This document shows positions 1-5,277 of a stretch of 10,178 nt of DNA, piece by piece. A program made the position numbers and the translations under genes. The stretch covers positions 1 to 10,178 of the forward strand of contig JANLSO010000021.1 in assembly GCA_031362405.1 (NCBI GenBank), read 5' to 3'. The notes under the pieces are model-generated. The model searched no databases. It saw only the letters and a list, made by a program, of their open reading frames with translations, and was not told the DNA's origin. Numbering within the stretch: position 1 is the first letter of the stretch; every line of letters starts with the position of its first letter. Source of the DNA: JANLSO01 sp031362405 (lineage in GTDB: Bacteria; Actinomycetota; Thermoleophilia; Miltoncostaeales; Miltoncostaeaceae).

Positions 1-216
1 CGCACCATCCTGGGCGTTGCGCGAACCGACCTGCATGCCGCGGATGTTCGAGCGCATGCTCTCCGAGACGGCCAGACCAGCGGCGTCGTCGGCGGAGCGG
101 TTGATCCGCAGTCCGGAGCTCAAACGCTCCATCGACTTGCTGAGCTTGCTGTTGGTGTCGGTCACGAGGCGGTGAGAGTTCATTGCCTCGACGTTGTTGT
201 AAACAGAAAGAGCCAT
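1..216 (-). CDS. fliC: Flagellin, N-terminal part (cut by window edge)
   Basis: Filament subunit exported through the flagellar type III system. Only the first 72 codons are inside the window and the frame is open to base 1. The visible residues are the conserved flagellin D0/D1 N-terminus: MALSVYNNVEAMNSHR, then KSMERLSSGLRINRSADDAAGLAVSE and the start of the MRSNIRG helix. The ATG at 216 follows a strong GGAGGA Shine-Dalgarno (220-225). It is a paralogue, not a copy, of the complete flagellin at 2952-3782: the N-termini share the SSGLRIN and ADDAAGLAVSE core but differ around it. It lies downstream of csrA on the same strand, separated by a hairpin and with its own sigma-28 -10 element, so it is probably transcribed alone as a late gene. 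Its leader carries two CsrA-like sites. Confidence 0.95.
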   Translation of the reverse strand, partial: MALSVYNNVEAMNSHRLVTDTNSKLSKSMERLSSGLRINRSADDAAGLAVSESMRSNIRGMQVGSRNAQDGA

Positions 217-230
217 GGTTCCTCCGTGAA
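217..230 (-). promoter_or_regulatory. Flagellin Shine-Dalgarno overlapping a CsrA-like site
   Basis: On the minus strand the leader reads UUCACGGAGGAACC just before the AUG. GGAGGA is the ribosome binding site. The same bases fit the CsrA core CA-N-GGA-N-G (from the consensus ACANGGANGU). In the B. subtilis hag leader a CsrA site covers the ribosome binding site in the same way, so CsrA binding blocks translation. Assigning CsrA binding here is inference, because any good Shine-Dalgarno contains GGA. Confidence 0.55.
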
Positions 231-262
231 GCATGGTCGTTTTTCAGGGACGTCCTACCGGG

Positions 263-280
263 GGCTGCATCCATGCAGCC
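263..280 (-). promoter_or_regulatory. Leader hairpin with GGA in the loop (candidate CsrA site)
   Basis: The flagellin leader contains GGCTGCA-TGGA-TGCAGCC, a perfect 7-bp stem with a four-base loop that exposes GGA. The context CAUGGAUG fits the CsrA core CA-N-GGA-N-G. It lies about 45 nt upstream of the second GGA site at the Shine-Dalgarno. An upstream hairpin site plus a site on the ribosome binding site is the known arrangement for CsrA repression of B. subtilis hag. Confidence 0.6.
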
Positions 281-331
281 GGGCCGGCGGGAGTGCGCGT
301 GAACCAGGGTGGTTCTCCGCGCTCAGAAGGT

Positions 332-339
332 TTATCGGC
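332..339 (-). promoter_or_regulatory. Sigma-28 (FliA/SigD) -10 element of the edge flagellin
   Basis: The minus strand reads GCCGATAA, identical to the sigma-28 -10 consensus. A -35 of TAAA type is not evident 14-16 nt upstream; that stretch reads TATTGGGG and is part of a CCCC-TATT-GGGG inverted repeat (353-364). Transcription would start near 323 and give a leader of roughly 108 nt, which includes both GGA sites. The match and its place before a flagellin gene make it convincing despite the weak -35. Confidence 0.65.
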
Positions 340-445
340 GGGCGCCGTCATACCCCAATAGGGGGATAGAGGATTCTCTAGGCGAGAGTTCTCGGGGCAC
401 ACCCGCAGGCGGCGGCACGAATGGGGGACCATCCCGGGCACATCA

Positions 446-478
446 CGCGCCACGAACCCGGACCGGGCCCGTGGCGCG
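446..478 (-). terminator. Strong hairpin just after csrA
   Basis: A perfect 9-bp stem, CGCGCCACG (446-454) with CGTGGCGCG (470-478), encloses a smaller CCCG/CGGG stem. It begins 5 nt after the csrA stop codon. No U-tract follows on the minus strand. It probably ends the csrA transcript or protects its 3' end, leaving the next flagellin to its own promoter. Confidence 0.55.
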
Positions 479-483
479 GAACC

Positions 484-726
484 TCAGGCGCGGGGTTCGG
501 GCTCGCCGATGGCACCGAGGGCTTCGTCGAGAGACGACGGGTTCGCGCCCGCGGCCTCCAGGTTCTGCGCCTGGATCTCCAGAAAGACTTCTTTACGGAA
601 GACGGGGACATCACGCGGTGCCTGGATGCCCAGCCTTACCTTCTCGCCCAGCACCGACAGCACCGACACTTCGATGTTGTCGCCGATCATGATGCTCTGA
701 TTCGCCTTGCGAGTGAGCACGAGCAT
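484..726 (-). CDS. csrA: CsrA, carbon storage / translational regulator
   Basis: Dimeric RNA-binding protein that recognises GGA motifs in leaders. In FliW-containing bacteria it represses flagellin translation until FliW binds it. The 80-residue protein starts MLVLTRKANQSIMIGD and has the usual five-strand core followed by a helix. Arg44 in PVFRKE, the residue needed for RNA binding in E. coli CsrA, and Leu4/Arg6 are present. The C-terminus extends beyond the 61-residue E. coli protein, as is common in lineages with FliW. I chose the ATG at 726 because it gives the canonical MLVLTRK start and follows AAGGAGG at good spacing; a longer frame to 906 has no family similarity. The context CAAGGAGG also fits the CsrA core, so autoregulation is possible. 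Unlike B. subtilis, it is separated from fliW by about 1.7 kb of plus-strand genes. Confidence 0.96.
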   Translation of the reverse strand: MLVLTRKANQSIMIGDNIEVSVLSVLGEKVRLGIQAPRDVPVFRKEVFLEIQAQNLEAAGANPSSLDEALGAIGEPEPRA

Positions 727-795
727 TTCGAGGCCTCCTTGCGCGAGCCCGGATACGACAGCGGCACGGCGGCCGGTGGTTGGCCGCGTGAGCGG

Positions 796-801
796 TAGTA
801 T
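796..801 (+). promoter_or_regulatory. Possible -10 element of the omega-like gene
   Basis: TAGTAT lies in the 119-base divergent gap between csrA and the omega-like gene, about 45 bases before its start codon. No convincing -35 is seen at the proper distance. The gap also holds a 6-bp hairpin, GCGGCC/GGCCGC (769-787). No clear promoter is visible for csrA on the other strand. Confidence 0.3.
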
Positions 802-845
802 GTCGAGTCGGTCGAGTACCGGCCATGAACTCCCGGGGAGGTTGA

Positions 846-1394
846 ATGCTGTACGGACGTCAGTTGGATGAGGCCCTCGAACATGTCGACGGCTCCCGCT
901 ACGCACTCGTTCACGCCGTATCGAAGCGTGCGCGTCAGATCACGCTCTGGCTTACCGCCGACCCTGCGGAGCTCCGCGCCGAGTCTGCCCCGCCGCCGGT
1001 CGCCGGCGAGCTGGTGACCCGCGACCCGGTGGCTCTCTCAGAAGCAGAGATCCTCGCCGGTGAGGTGCTGGTGCATTGGGACCCCGAGGGGCTGGGCGAC
1101 GAGCCCGTGCCCGCCTTCGGCGAGCCGCTCGACGACACCGACACGCTCCTGCTCGAGAGCCTGGCCGACGACGACGACGAGACCGAACTCTCTGGCGACG
1201 GCGACGTCACCCTCACCCCCGCGTTGGCTCAGGTGCTCGAAGGAGACGCCGTCGAAGCCGACGACGAGCCGGAGGTCGATGAAGACCCCGCCGAGGCTCC
1301 GGTCGCCGAAGCCGACGACACCACCGAGGTCAGTCTCGAGAGCCTGGCCGAGGAAGAGGCTGACGACGACGATGACGGCGACGAGAACCAGTAG
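846..1394 (+). CDS. rpoZ: RNA polymerase omega-like subunit with long acidic tail
   Basis: Omega binds the beta-prime C-terminus and helps assemble RNA polymerase. Residues 1-32 resemble the omega N-terminus: LDEALEHVDGSRYALVHAVSKRARQI matches the family pattern of a leading helix, then SRYALV and the (A)KRARQI signature. Residues near 60-75 (RDPVALSEAEILAGEVLV) fit the second omega motif, usually KPLxIALEEIxxGK. The remaining roughly 110 residues are mostly Asp, Glu, Ala and Pro, ending DDDDDGDENQ, which makes the protein (182 residues) about twice the usual length. The ATG follows GGGGAGG at 5 nt. It stands divergent from csrA with no gmk or coaBC partner in view, and a hairpin closes it on the right. 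Family assignment rests on two short motifs; a dedicated acidic protein that evolved from omega is the alternative. Confidence 0.68.
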   Translation: MLYGRQLDEALEHVDGSRYALVHAVSKRARQITLWLTADPAELRAESAPPPVAGELVTRDPVALSEAEILAGEVLVHWDPEGLGDEPVPAFGEPLDDTDTLLLESLADDDDETELSGDGDVTLTPALAQVLEGDAVEADDEPEVDEDPAEAPVAEADDTTEVSLESLAEEEADDDDDGDENQ

Positions 1395-1413
1395 CAACCG
1401 GCGCAGTCGCTGA

Positions 1414-1449
1414 CACATCGTGATGCGGAGCAATCCGCATCACGATGTG
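1414..1449 (+). terminator. 16-bp perfect hairpin with GCAA tetraloop after the omega-like gene
   Basis: Bases 1414-1429 pair perfectly with 1434-1449 and leave the loop GCAA, a GNRA-type tetraloop. The hairpin starts 19 nt after the omega-like stop codon and ends 10 nt before vapB. Only CTCTTAG follows, so there is no true U-tract. It likely ends or stabilises the upstream transcript. Its symmetry would allow action on either strand. Confidence 0.6.
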
Positions 1450-1459
1450 CTCTTAGCGA

Positions 1460-1681
1460 ATGCGTACGACGGTCACGCTGGACGAGGATGTGGTGGTCGC
1501 CCTCCAAAGCGTTCAGAGGGAAAAGGGCGTCGGGCTGAGTCAGGCGGTCAACGCCCTGATCCGCTCGGGGCTGAGCGCGCCGACTCGGCACCCCTGGGAA
1601 CCTCTCACCGCGGATATCGGTCTACTCCTCGAAGTCAGCAACATCGGCGAAGTCCTTGAGCAACTCGATGGATACGAGTAG
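1460..1681 (+). CDS. vapB: VapB-type ribbon-helix-helix antitoxin
   Basis: Predicted antitoxin that binds operator DNA through its N-terminal half and neutralises the PIN toxin through its C-terminal half. The 73-residue protein begins MRTTVTLDEDVVVALQ, a typical beta strand and first helix of the ribbon-helix-helix fold, followed by the second helix GLSQAVNALIRSGL. The tail DIGLLLEVSNIGEVLEQLDGYE resembles VapB tails that fill the toxin groove. The stop codon is followed directly by the TTG start of vapC, so the two are translationally coupled. No clear Shine-Dalgarno precedes the ATG, which is only 10 bases from a long hairpin; a leaderless transcript is possible. Ordinary autoregulation by the VapBC complex is expected from the family, not seen here. 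Confidence 0.85.
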   Translation: MRTTVTLDEDVVVALQSVQREKGVGLSQAVNALIRSGLSAPTRHPWEPLTADIGLLLEVSNIGEVLEQLDGYE

Positions 1682-2109
1682 TTGCTCATCGACGCCAACC
1701 TGCTCCTCTATGCCGCAGACACTTCGTCACCGCGGCACGAATTGCCCGGGAGTGGCTGAAGGAACAGCTCAATGGTCCTCGTCCCGTCGGCATTCCGTGG
1801 AACTCGATTGGCGCGTTCCTGAGAATTGCGACCCACCCACGGCTGACGGCAGGCTCATTTCGTCCGGCTGACGCGTGGGCCATCGTCGACAACTGGCTCT
1901 CGAGCGACGTCGCATGGATCCCCGTACCCACCGATCGCCACACCGGAATTTTGGGAAGGCTGGTTCGCGACCACGACGTATCGGGCAACCTCGTCCCTGA
2001 CGCCCAGCTCGCAGCGCTCGCAATCGAGCACGGGCTCACGATTTACTCGAACGATTCCGATTTCGCTCGGTTTCCCGAGGTGACCTGGATCGACCCTCTG
2101 CGTGGATGA
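1682..2109 (+). pseudogene. vapC: VapC PIN-domain toxin interrupted by a one-base deletion
   Basis: PIN-domain ribonuclease toxin of the vapBC pair. Starting at TTG 1682 the frame reads (M)LIDANLLLYAADTSSPRHE and then hits a stop soon after. From 1741 the next frame over continues seamlessly: IAREWLKEQLNGPRPVGIPW, NSIGAFLRIATHPRL, and the C-terminal PIN motifs NLVPDAQLAALAIEHG and SNDSDFAR, to a stop at 2107-2109. Adding a single base near 1740 (CAC GAA ATT GCC) restores one frame of about 142 residues, the normal VapC length. The acidic residues Asp4, the Asp of VPDAQ and the Asp pair of SNDSDF are kept. Because both halves are otherwise intact, the break is either very recent or an assembly/base-call error. 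No slippery heptamer is seen that would suggest programmed frameshifting. Confidence 0.85.
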
Positions 2110-2114
2110 GAGAT

Positions 2115-2130
2115 ACGAACATATGTTCGT
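2115..2130. promoter_or_regulatory. LexA/SOS box (perfect 16-bp palindrome)
   Basis: ACGAACATATGTTCGT is a perfect palindrome, and its core CGAACATATGTTCG fits the Gram-positive LexA consensus CGAACRNRYGTTCG at every position. A -10-like TACGAT (2131-2136) abuts it, placing the box between -35 and -10, where LexA binding would block transcription of the gene starting at 2146. LexA identity is by consensus only; no lexA gene is in the window. Confidence 0.75.
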
Positions 2131-2145
2131 TACGATGCCGCGTCC

Positions 2146-2388
2146 GTGGCGAGCTCGGACGACATCGTGGTGTTCTGCCGCTTGCAGCTCAGCGAGGCTG
2201 AAGCCGAGCATCTGATCGGCTGGATCGCCTGGCGCACGGGGCGCAATCAGGCCATGGCCGGAGACCGGGAGACGATCGAGCGGCTGCGCCATGTCGTCGT
2301 GAACTGGCTCGACGCCGATCAACGGGCGCGTCTTCTACGCTGGATGACCACCCGCATCGATCAGGGGCGCCCACCGGTGCCCTCATGA
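2146..2388 (+). CDS. Small protein of unknown function behind a LexA box
   Basis: I do not recognise this 80-residue protein. It appears helical and soluble, with alternating acidic and basic stretches (LSEAEAEHLIGWIAWR, then RETIERLRHVVVNWLDADQRARLLRW) and four tryptophans. It has no signal peptide, membrane segment, cysteine pair or catalytic motif that I can name. The GTG at 2146 is the most upstream start after the promoter. No Shine-Dalgarno precedes it, and the -10-like TACGAT ends 9 bases earlier, so the message may be leaderless, which is common in actinobacteria. The LexA box 15 bases upstream suggests induction by DNA damage. A long hairpin follows the stop codon by 2 bases. That it is a real gene is supported by its placement between a regulated promoter and a terminator-like hairpin; its function is open. 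Confidence 0.6.
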   Translation: MASSDDIVVFCRLQLSEAEAEHLIGWIAWRTGRNQAMAGDRETIERLRHVVVNWLDADQRARLLRWMTTRIDQGRPPVPS

Positions 2389-2390
2389 AC

Positions 2391-2425
2391 ATGTCACCAC
2401 CGGTGCCAGGCACCGGTGGTGACAT
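2391..2425. terminator. 17-bp perfect hairpin between convergent genes
   Basis: ATGTCACCACCGGTGCC (2391-2407) pairs perfectly with 2409-2425 around a single central A; in RNA the innermost pair would open to give a 3-base loop. It lies 2 bases after the stop of the SOS-box gene and 20 bases after the end of fliW on the opposite strand, so it can serve as a shared bidirectional terminator. Neither side has a U-tract. Confidence 0.6.
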
Positions 2426-2445
2426 CGCGAGGGAGGAAGGGCTTC

Positions 2446-2919
2446 CTACCGACCCAGCGGGTGGCGGGTGTGGTACTGGTCTGACAGAAGAACAACCTGC
2501 TTGCCGATGCGCTCATTGACGTTGAACACGACCGGCGCGCGCAGGTTCATGGTGGTCGTGCCGTCACTGGGAACCGTGAGGATCGCCAGCACGCGGGCAT
2601 CTTCGAACGACCGAAGGTGCAGCTGCTCCGCGTCGGAGTCGGAGATCTCCGGCGAGTAGTCGGGCAAGACGCTCCATGGGTCCGTCATCACGAATGCGTG
2701 GAACGGAGCCTCAAGCCCCTGCAGCCAACACACGGAGTCGTTGACCGTGCCGTCACGCCGCATGTGTGGGATCAGGGCGTAGCTCGTGGTGTCGGGAAAG
2801 CCCGCCACCGGTTCGGTGAACGCGATGGCGTCGCTTTCGGCAATCTCGATCGGCCCGAGTGCCAACGACGCAATCGCGAGCGTTTGCGACGTGGTGTCGA
2901 TCGAGAGTCTGGTGGTCAT
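2446..2919 (-). CDS. fliW: FliW, flagellar assembly factor and CsrA antagonist
   Basis: FliW binds CsrA and flagellin in turn: when flagellin is exported, freed FliW sequesters CsrA and flagellin translation resumes. The 157-residue protein has the family's length and its C-terminal signature: NLRAPVVFNVNERIGKQVVLLSDQYHTRHPL corresponds to the usual N-x-x-x-P-[IV]-V-x-N ... G-x-Q-V-V-L ... Y-x-x-R-H-P-L. The middle section contains FHAFVMTDPWSVLPDYSPEIS, also typical. The ATG at 2919 follows AAGGAGA at good spacing. It sits 32 bases downstream of a complete flagellin on the same strand, so the two are probably cotranscribed, pairing the sensor with its ligand. csrA lies 1.7 kb further on, past a block of plus-strand genes. 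Confidence 0.95.
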   Translation of the reverse strand: MTTRLSIDTTSQTLAIASLALGPIEIAESDAIAFTEPVAGFPDTTSYALIPHMRRDGTVNDSVCWLQGLEAPFHAFVMTDPWSVLPDYSPEISDSDAEQLHLRSFEDARVLAILTVPSDGTTTMNLRAPVVFNVNERIGKQVVLLSDQYHTRHPLGR

Positions 2920-2951
2920 GCCGTCTCCTTCTTAATCGTTCCGACGCCGGG

Positions 2952-3782
2952 CTAACGAAGCAGCTGCAGAACGTTCTGCGGCGCCTGGTTGGCCTGGGCC
3001 AGCATTGCCGTGCCGGACTGCGCGAGGATCTGACGCTTCGTGTACTCGATCATCTCCGACGCCATGTCGGCGTCACGGATGCGCGACTCGGCGGCCTGAG
3101 TGTTCTCGCTGGTCAGGTTCAAGCGAGAGATGGTCTGCTCGAGACGGTTCTGGATCGCGCCGACGTCGGATCGGGTCGTGTTGACGGTGCGAATCGCGGC
3201 GTCAAGAGAGGCGATTGCGGCCGACGCCGAGGCGGCGGTCGAGATCGCCAGACCGGCGATGCCCAGCTGCGTGGTGCTCATCGTGCCGATGGTGAAGGCG
3301 ATGGTCTGACCCGAGTCGGCACCGACCTGCAGCGTCACCGCGCTGGCAGCCGTCGAGACCGAGCCCGAGAGGATCTGGATGCCGTTGAACTCGGTGTCGC
3401 TCGCCACACGGCCGATCTCTGCGAGCAGCGATTGGACTTCACGGTCGATGTTGCTGCGCTGGCTGTCGGTGTAGGTGCCGTTGGCGGCCTCGACGGCCAG
3501 CTCACGCATCCGCTGGAGCATGTCGTTGACGCCCGCCAGGGCGCCATCGGCGACCTGCACCAGGCTGACACCGTCGAGCGCGTTGCGGGAGGCCATGTTG
3601 AGGCCGCGGATGTTCGTGCGCATCTCCTCGGAGACGGCCAGACCCGCGGCGTCATCGGCCGCCCGGTTGATACGAAGACCCGATGACAGTTTCTCCATCG
3701 TGCGCGACATGGCCAACGAGTTGGCCTGAAGCTGACGATGCGCGTTCTGCGCCTCGGTGTTGTTGAAGATCCGCAGACTCAT
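2952..3782 (-). CDS. fliC: Flagellin (complete, short form)
   Basis: Filament protein of 276 residues. The N-terminal D0/D1 block (MSLRIFNNTEAQNAHRQLQA, then EKLSSGLRINRAADDAAGLAVSEEMR) and the C-terminal block (NTQAAESRIRDADMASEMIE, ending MLAQANQAPQNVLQLLR) are complete. The middle is short and rich in Ala, Ser and Thr, so the protein has essentially D0 and D1 with no large outer domain, like B. subtilis Hag. The start is the ATG at 3782, after AAAGGA. It lies 46 bases after the yviE-like gene and just before fliW, an insertion relative to the B. subtilis order yviE-fliW. GGA occurs twice in the short leader (near 3803 and at the Shine-Dalgarno), so CsrA control is possible but less clear than for the edge flagellin. 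Confidence 0.97.
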   Translation of the reverse strand: MSLRIFNNTEAQNAHRQLQANSLAMSRTMEKLSSGLRINRAADDAAGLAVSEEMRTNIRGLNMASRNALDGVSLVQVADGALAGVNDMLQRMRELAVEAANGTYTDSQRSNIDREVQSLLAEIGRVASDTEFNGIQILSGSVSTAASAVTLQVGADSGQTIAFTIGTMSTTQLGIAGLAISTAASASAAIASLDAAIRTVNTTRSDVGAIQNRLEQTISRLNLTSENTQAAESRIRDADMASEMIEYTKRQILAQSGTAMLAQANQAPQNVLQLLR

Positions 3783-3814
3783 GGGAAGTCCTTTCTCGCC
3801 TGTCGATCCATTGT

Positions 3815-3829
3815 GGCCGAGTCTCGGCC
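3815..3829 (-). other. Short inverted repeat between yviE-like and flagellin genes
   Basis: GGCCGAG-T-CTCGGCC is a perfect 7-bp inverted repeat with one central base; it touches the stop codon of the yviE-like gene. It could form a small hairpin in the gap before the flagellin start. It may be a processing or partial termination site that separates flagellin expression from the upstream operon. No U-tract follows. Confidence 0.35.
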
Positions 3830-4332
3830 TATGCCTGGACGTTCATGCGCGACGGGACTTCCGTGTCTACCGTCACCTTGCCGGGTTGGTAATTAATCCG
3901 GACCGGCGCCAACTGCGCACTGATCCGTACATCGCCCGGGGTGAATGACATCGTCACTCCTCCCGGATCCACCGTGGTGCGCCGGGGAACCGGCACGGGG
4001 GCGAGGGTCAGTTCCGCTTCCTGCGGTTCTGATCTCGTTTGCGCGATGTCTGCGAAGCCCACTCCCTCCTCGATCCTCATCAGCTGGTCGCCCTCCGCGG
4101 CGATACGGCCGATCCCCTCTACGACGGTGGCACGTCCCTCCGCCGCATTGTTCTGTGCGAAGTCGACGGGTGAACGCACCCCGACCGCCCTCCTGTATTC
4201 GGAGAAGTCCATCGAGACTTGAGGAGCGTGGCGCGCAATCCGCAGCTCAGGCGGCGTGCGCTCCATCTGCAGCTGGGGCGGCGTGCGCTGCATGTCGAGC
4301 CGCCCCGGCTGCGAGTGAATCGAAAGAGCCAT
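3829..4332 (-). CDS. yviE: YviE-like flagellar operon protein (DUF6470)
   Basis: The 167-residue protein resembles B. subtilis YviE, encoded between flgL and fliW and of unresolved function. The N-terminal part contains the characteristic repeated pattern of short strands, with QRTPPQLQMERTPPELRI and the similar RHAPQVSMD. The middle has the family's GIGRIAAEGDQLMRIE helix. The C-terminal part again has strand-like units such as DVRISAQLAPVRINYQPGKVTVD. No signal peptide or membrane segment is seen. It begins 5 bases after the flgL stop, so it is in the same transcript. The assignment rests on the RTPP-type repeats, the AAEGD motif and the conserved gene position. A role at the hook-filament junction or in the cytoplasm is unknown. 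Confidence 0.82.
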   Translation of the reverse strand: MALSIHSQPGRLDMQRTPPQLQMERTPPELRIARHAPQVSMDFSEYRRAVGVRSPVDFAQNNAAEGRATVVEGIGRIAAEGDQLMRIEEGVGFADIAQTRSEPQEAELTLAPVPVPRRTTVDPGGVTMSFTPGDVRISAQLAPVRINYQPGKVTVDTEVPSRMNVQA

Positions 4333-4337
4333 CGAGA

Positions 4338-5243
4338 TCAGCGCAGGAAGTCGACGAGTGACGGCTGGATGACGCGACCACCAACCGCCATCGATGACCG
4401 CAACAGGCTCTCGCGCGACTTGAGATCCGTGATCGCCTGGGCCACATCGACATCTTCGATGTCACTCGATGTCTGCGCCCGCGAGATGTCGTTGAGCGCG
4501 TACCGGTCGGCGGTGAGTTCCATCCGGTTGATCTTCGCCCCGACCTCGCCGCGCAGGCTGTTGATGTTTTCGAGGTGGCTCTTGAGCTCGGTCAGCGAAG
4601 TGGTGCTGAGCGCCTGAAGGTTCGAGCTCAACAGCGCGTTCGAGACGTTGGTCAGCGTGACGAACAGATCCGGGGTCGCACCGGGGGGGTCGACCAGCCG
4701 GTCGCCGGTGGTGTTGATACCGATCACCTGCCCCTGGCCGACCTCGCGATTCAGCTGGCCGGTGTTGTAGGGCAGCACCGGGCCGGGCACCGTCGGGTCG
4801 AACGGCGCGGTGGTGGTGGCCGTCCCGCCGAACAGGAAGCGGCCGCCAAGGGTCGCGTTGCCGATCTCGGCAACCTGATCGCGCAGGGCAAGGACCTCCT
4901 TCGACAGCAGCGCCCGTGCCTCGGTCGACAGCGTGCCGTTGCCACCTTGAACGGTGAGCTCGTTTGCCCGCTGGATGATCTTGGTCATGTTGTCGAGGCT
5001 CGCGTCGGTGGTCTGCAACCACCCGAGACCGTCCTGGATGTTCTCCTTCCAGGCATCGTTGGTCATCTGGTCGGAGCGAATGTTCAGTGCCCGACCCACC
5101 GCCACAGGGTCATCCCCCGGGCTGCTCACCCGCTTGCCCGTCGACAACTGGTTCTGCAGTACGGCAACCCGCGCTTGGTTGATGTCCAAGCTCGACAGAA
5201 AGTTGCGGATCATCTGCTGTGACCCGATTCGGCCGCTCATCAT
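4338..5243 (-). CDS. flgL: FlgL, hook-filament junction protein (HAP3)
   Basis: Second junction protein between hook and filament, acting after FlgK. The 301-residue product starts MMSGRIGSQQMIRNFLSSLD and continues with VAVLQNQLSTGKRVSSPGDDPVAVGRAL, the typical FlgL N-terminal D0/D1 motif. It includes the FLFGG motif near residue 140 and ends with the flagellin-like helix DVAQAITDLKSRESLLRSSMAVGGRV. I chose ATG 5243 because AAAGGAG (5251-5257) lies 7 bases upstream; the start at 5273 adds ten residues unlike the family, and 5240 is the alternative. The stop is 5 bases from the yviE-like start. The 64-base gap to flgK contains a small hairpin with GGA in its loop. Confidence 0.95.
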   Translation of the reverse strand: MMSGRIGSQQMIRNFLSSLDINQARVAVLQNQLSTGKRVSSPGDDPVAVGRALNIRSDQMTNDAWKENIQDGLGWLQTTDASLDNMTKIIQRANELTVQGGNGTLSTEARALLSKEVLALRDQVAEIGNATLGGRFLFGGTATTTAPFDPTVPGPVLPYNTGQLNREVGQGQVIGINTTGDRLVDPPGATPDLFVTLTNVSNALLSSNLQALSTTSLTELKSHLENINSLRGEVGAKINRMELTADRYALNDISRAQTSSDIEDVDVAQAITDLKSRESLLRSSMAVGGRVIQPSLVDFLR

Positions 5244-5277
5244 CTCGCGTCTCCTTTCGCGATAAACACCCAAACAA

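Noticed and set aside
1038..1591. Minus-strand frames opposite the omega-like and vapB genes
   Set aside because: The Ser/Val repeats are reverse readings of the Asp/Glu-rich codons; they have no ribosome binding site and no family motif.
1735..1750. Programmed frameshift in vapC
   Set aside because: No slippery heptamer, internal Shine-Dalgarno or stimulating structure is visible at the junction; a simple one-base deletion or read error fits better.
2859..3686. 275-codon plus-strand frame opposite the flagellin
   Set aside because: The minus-strand flagellin is unmistakable; the plus frame is a composition artefact.
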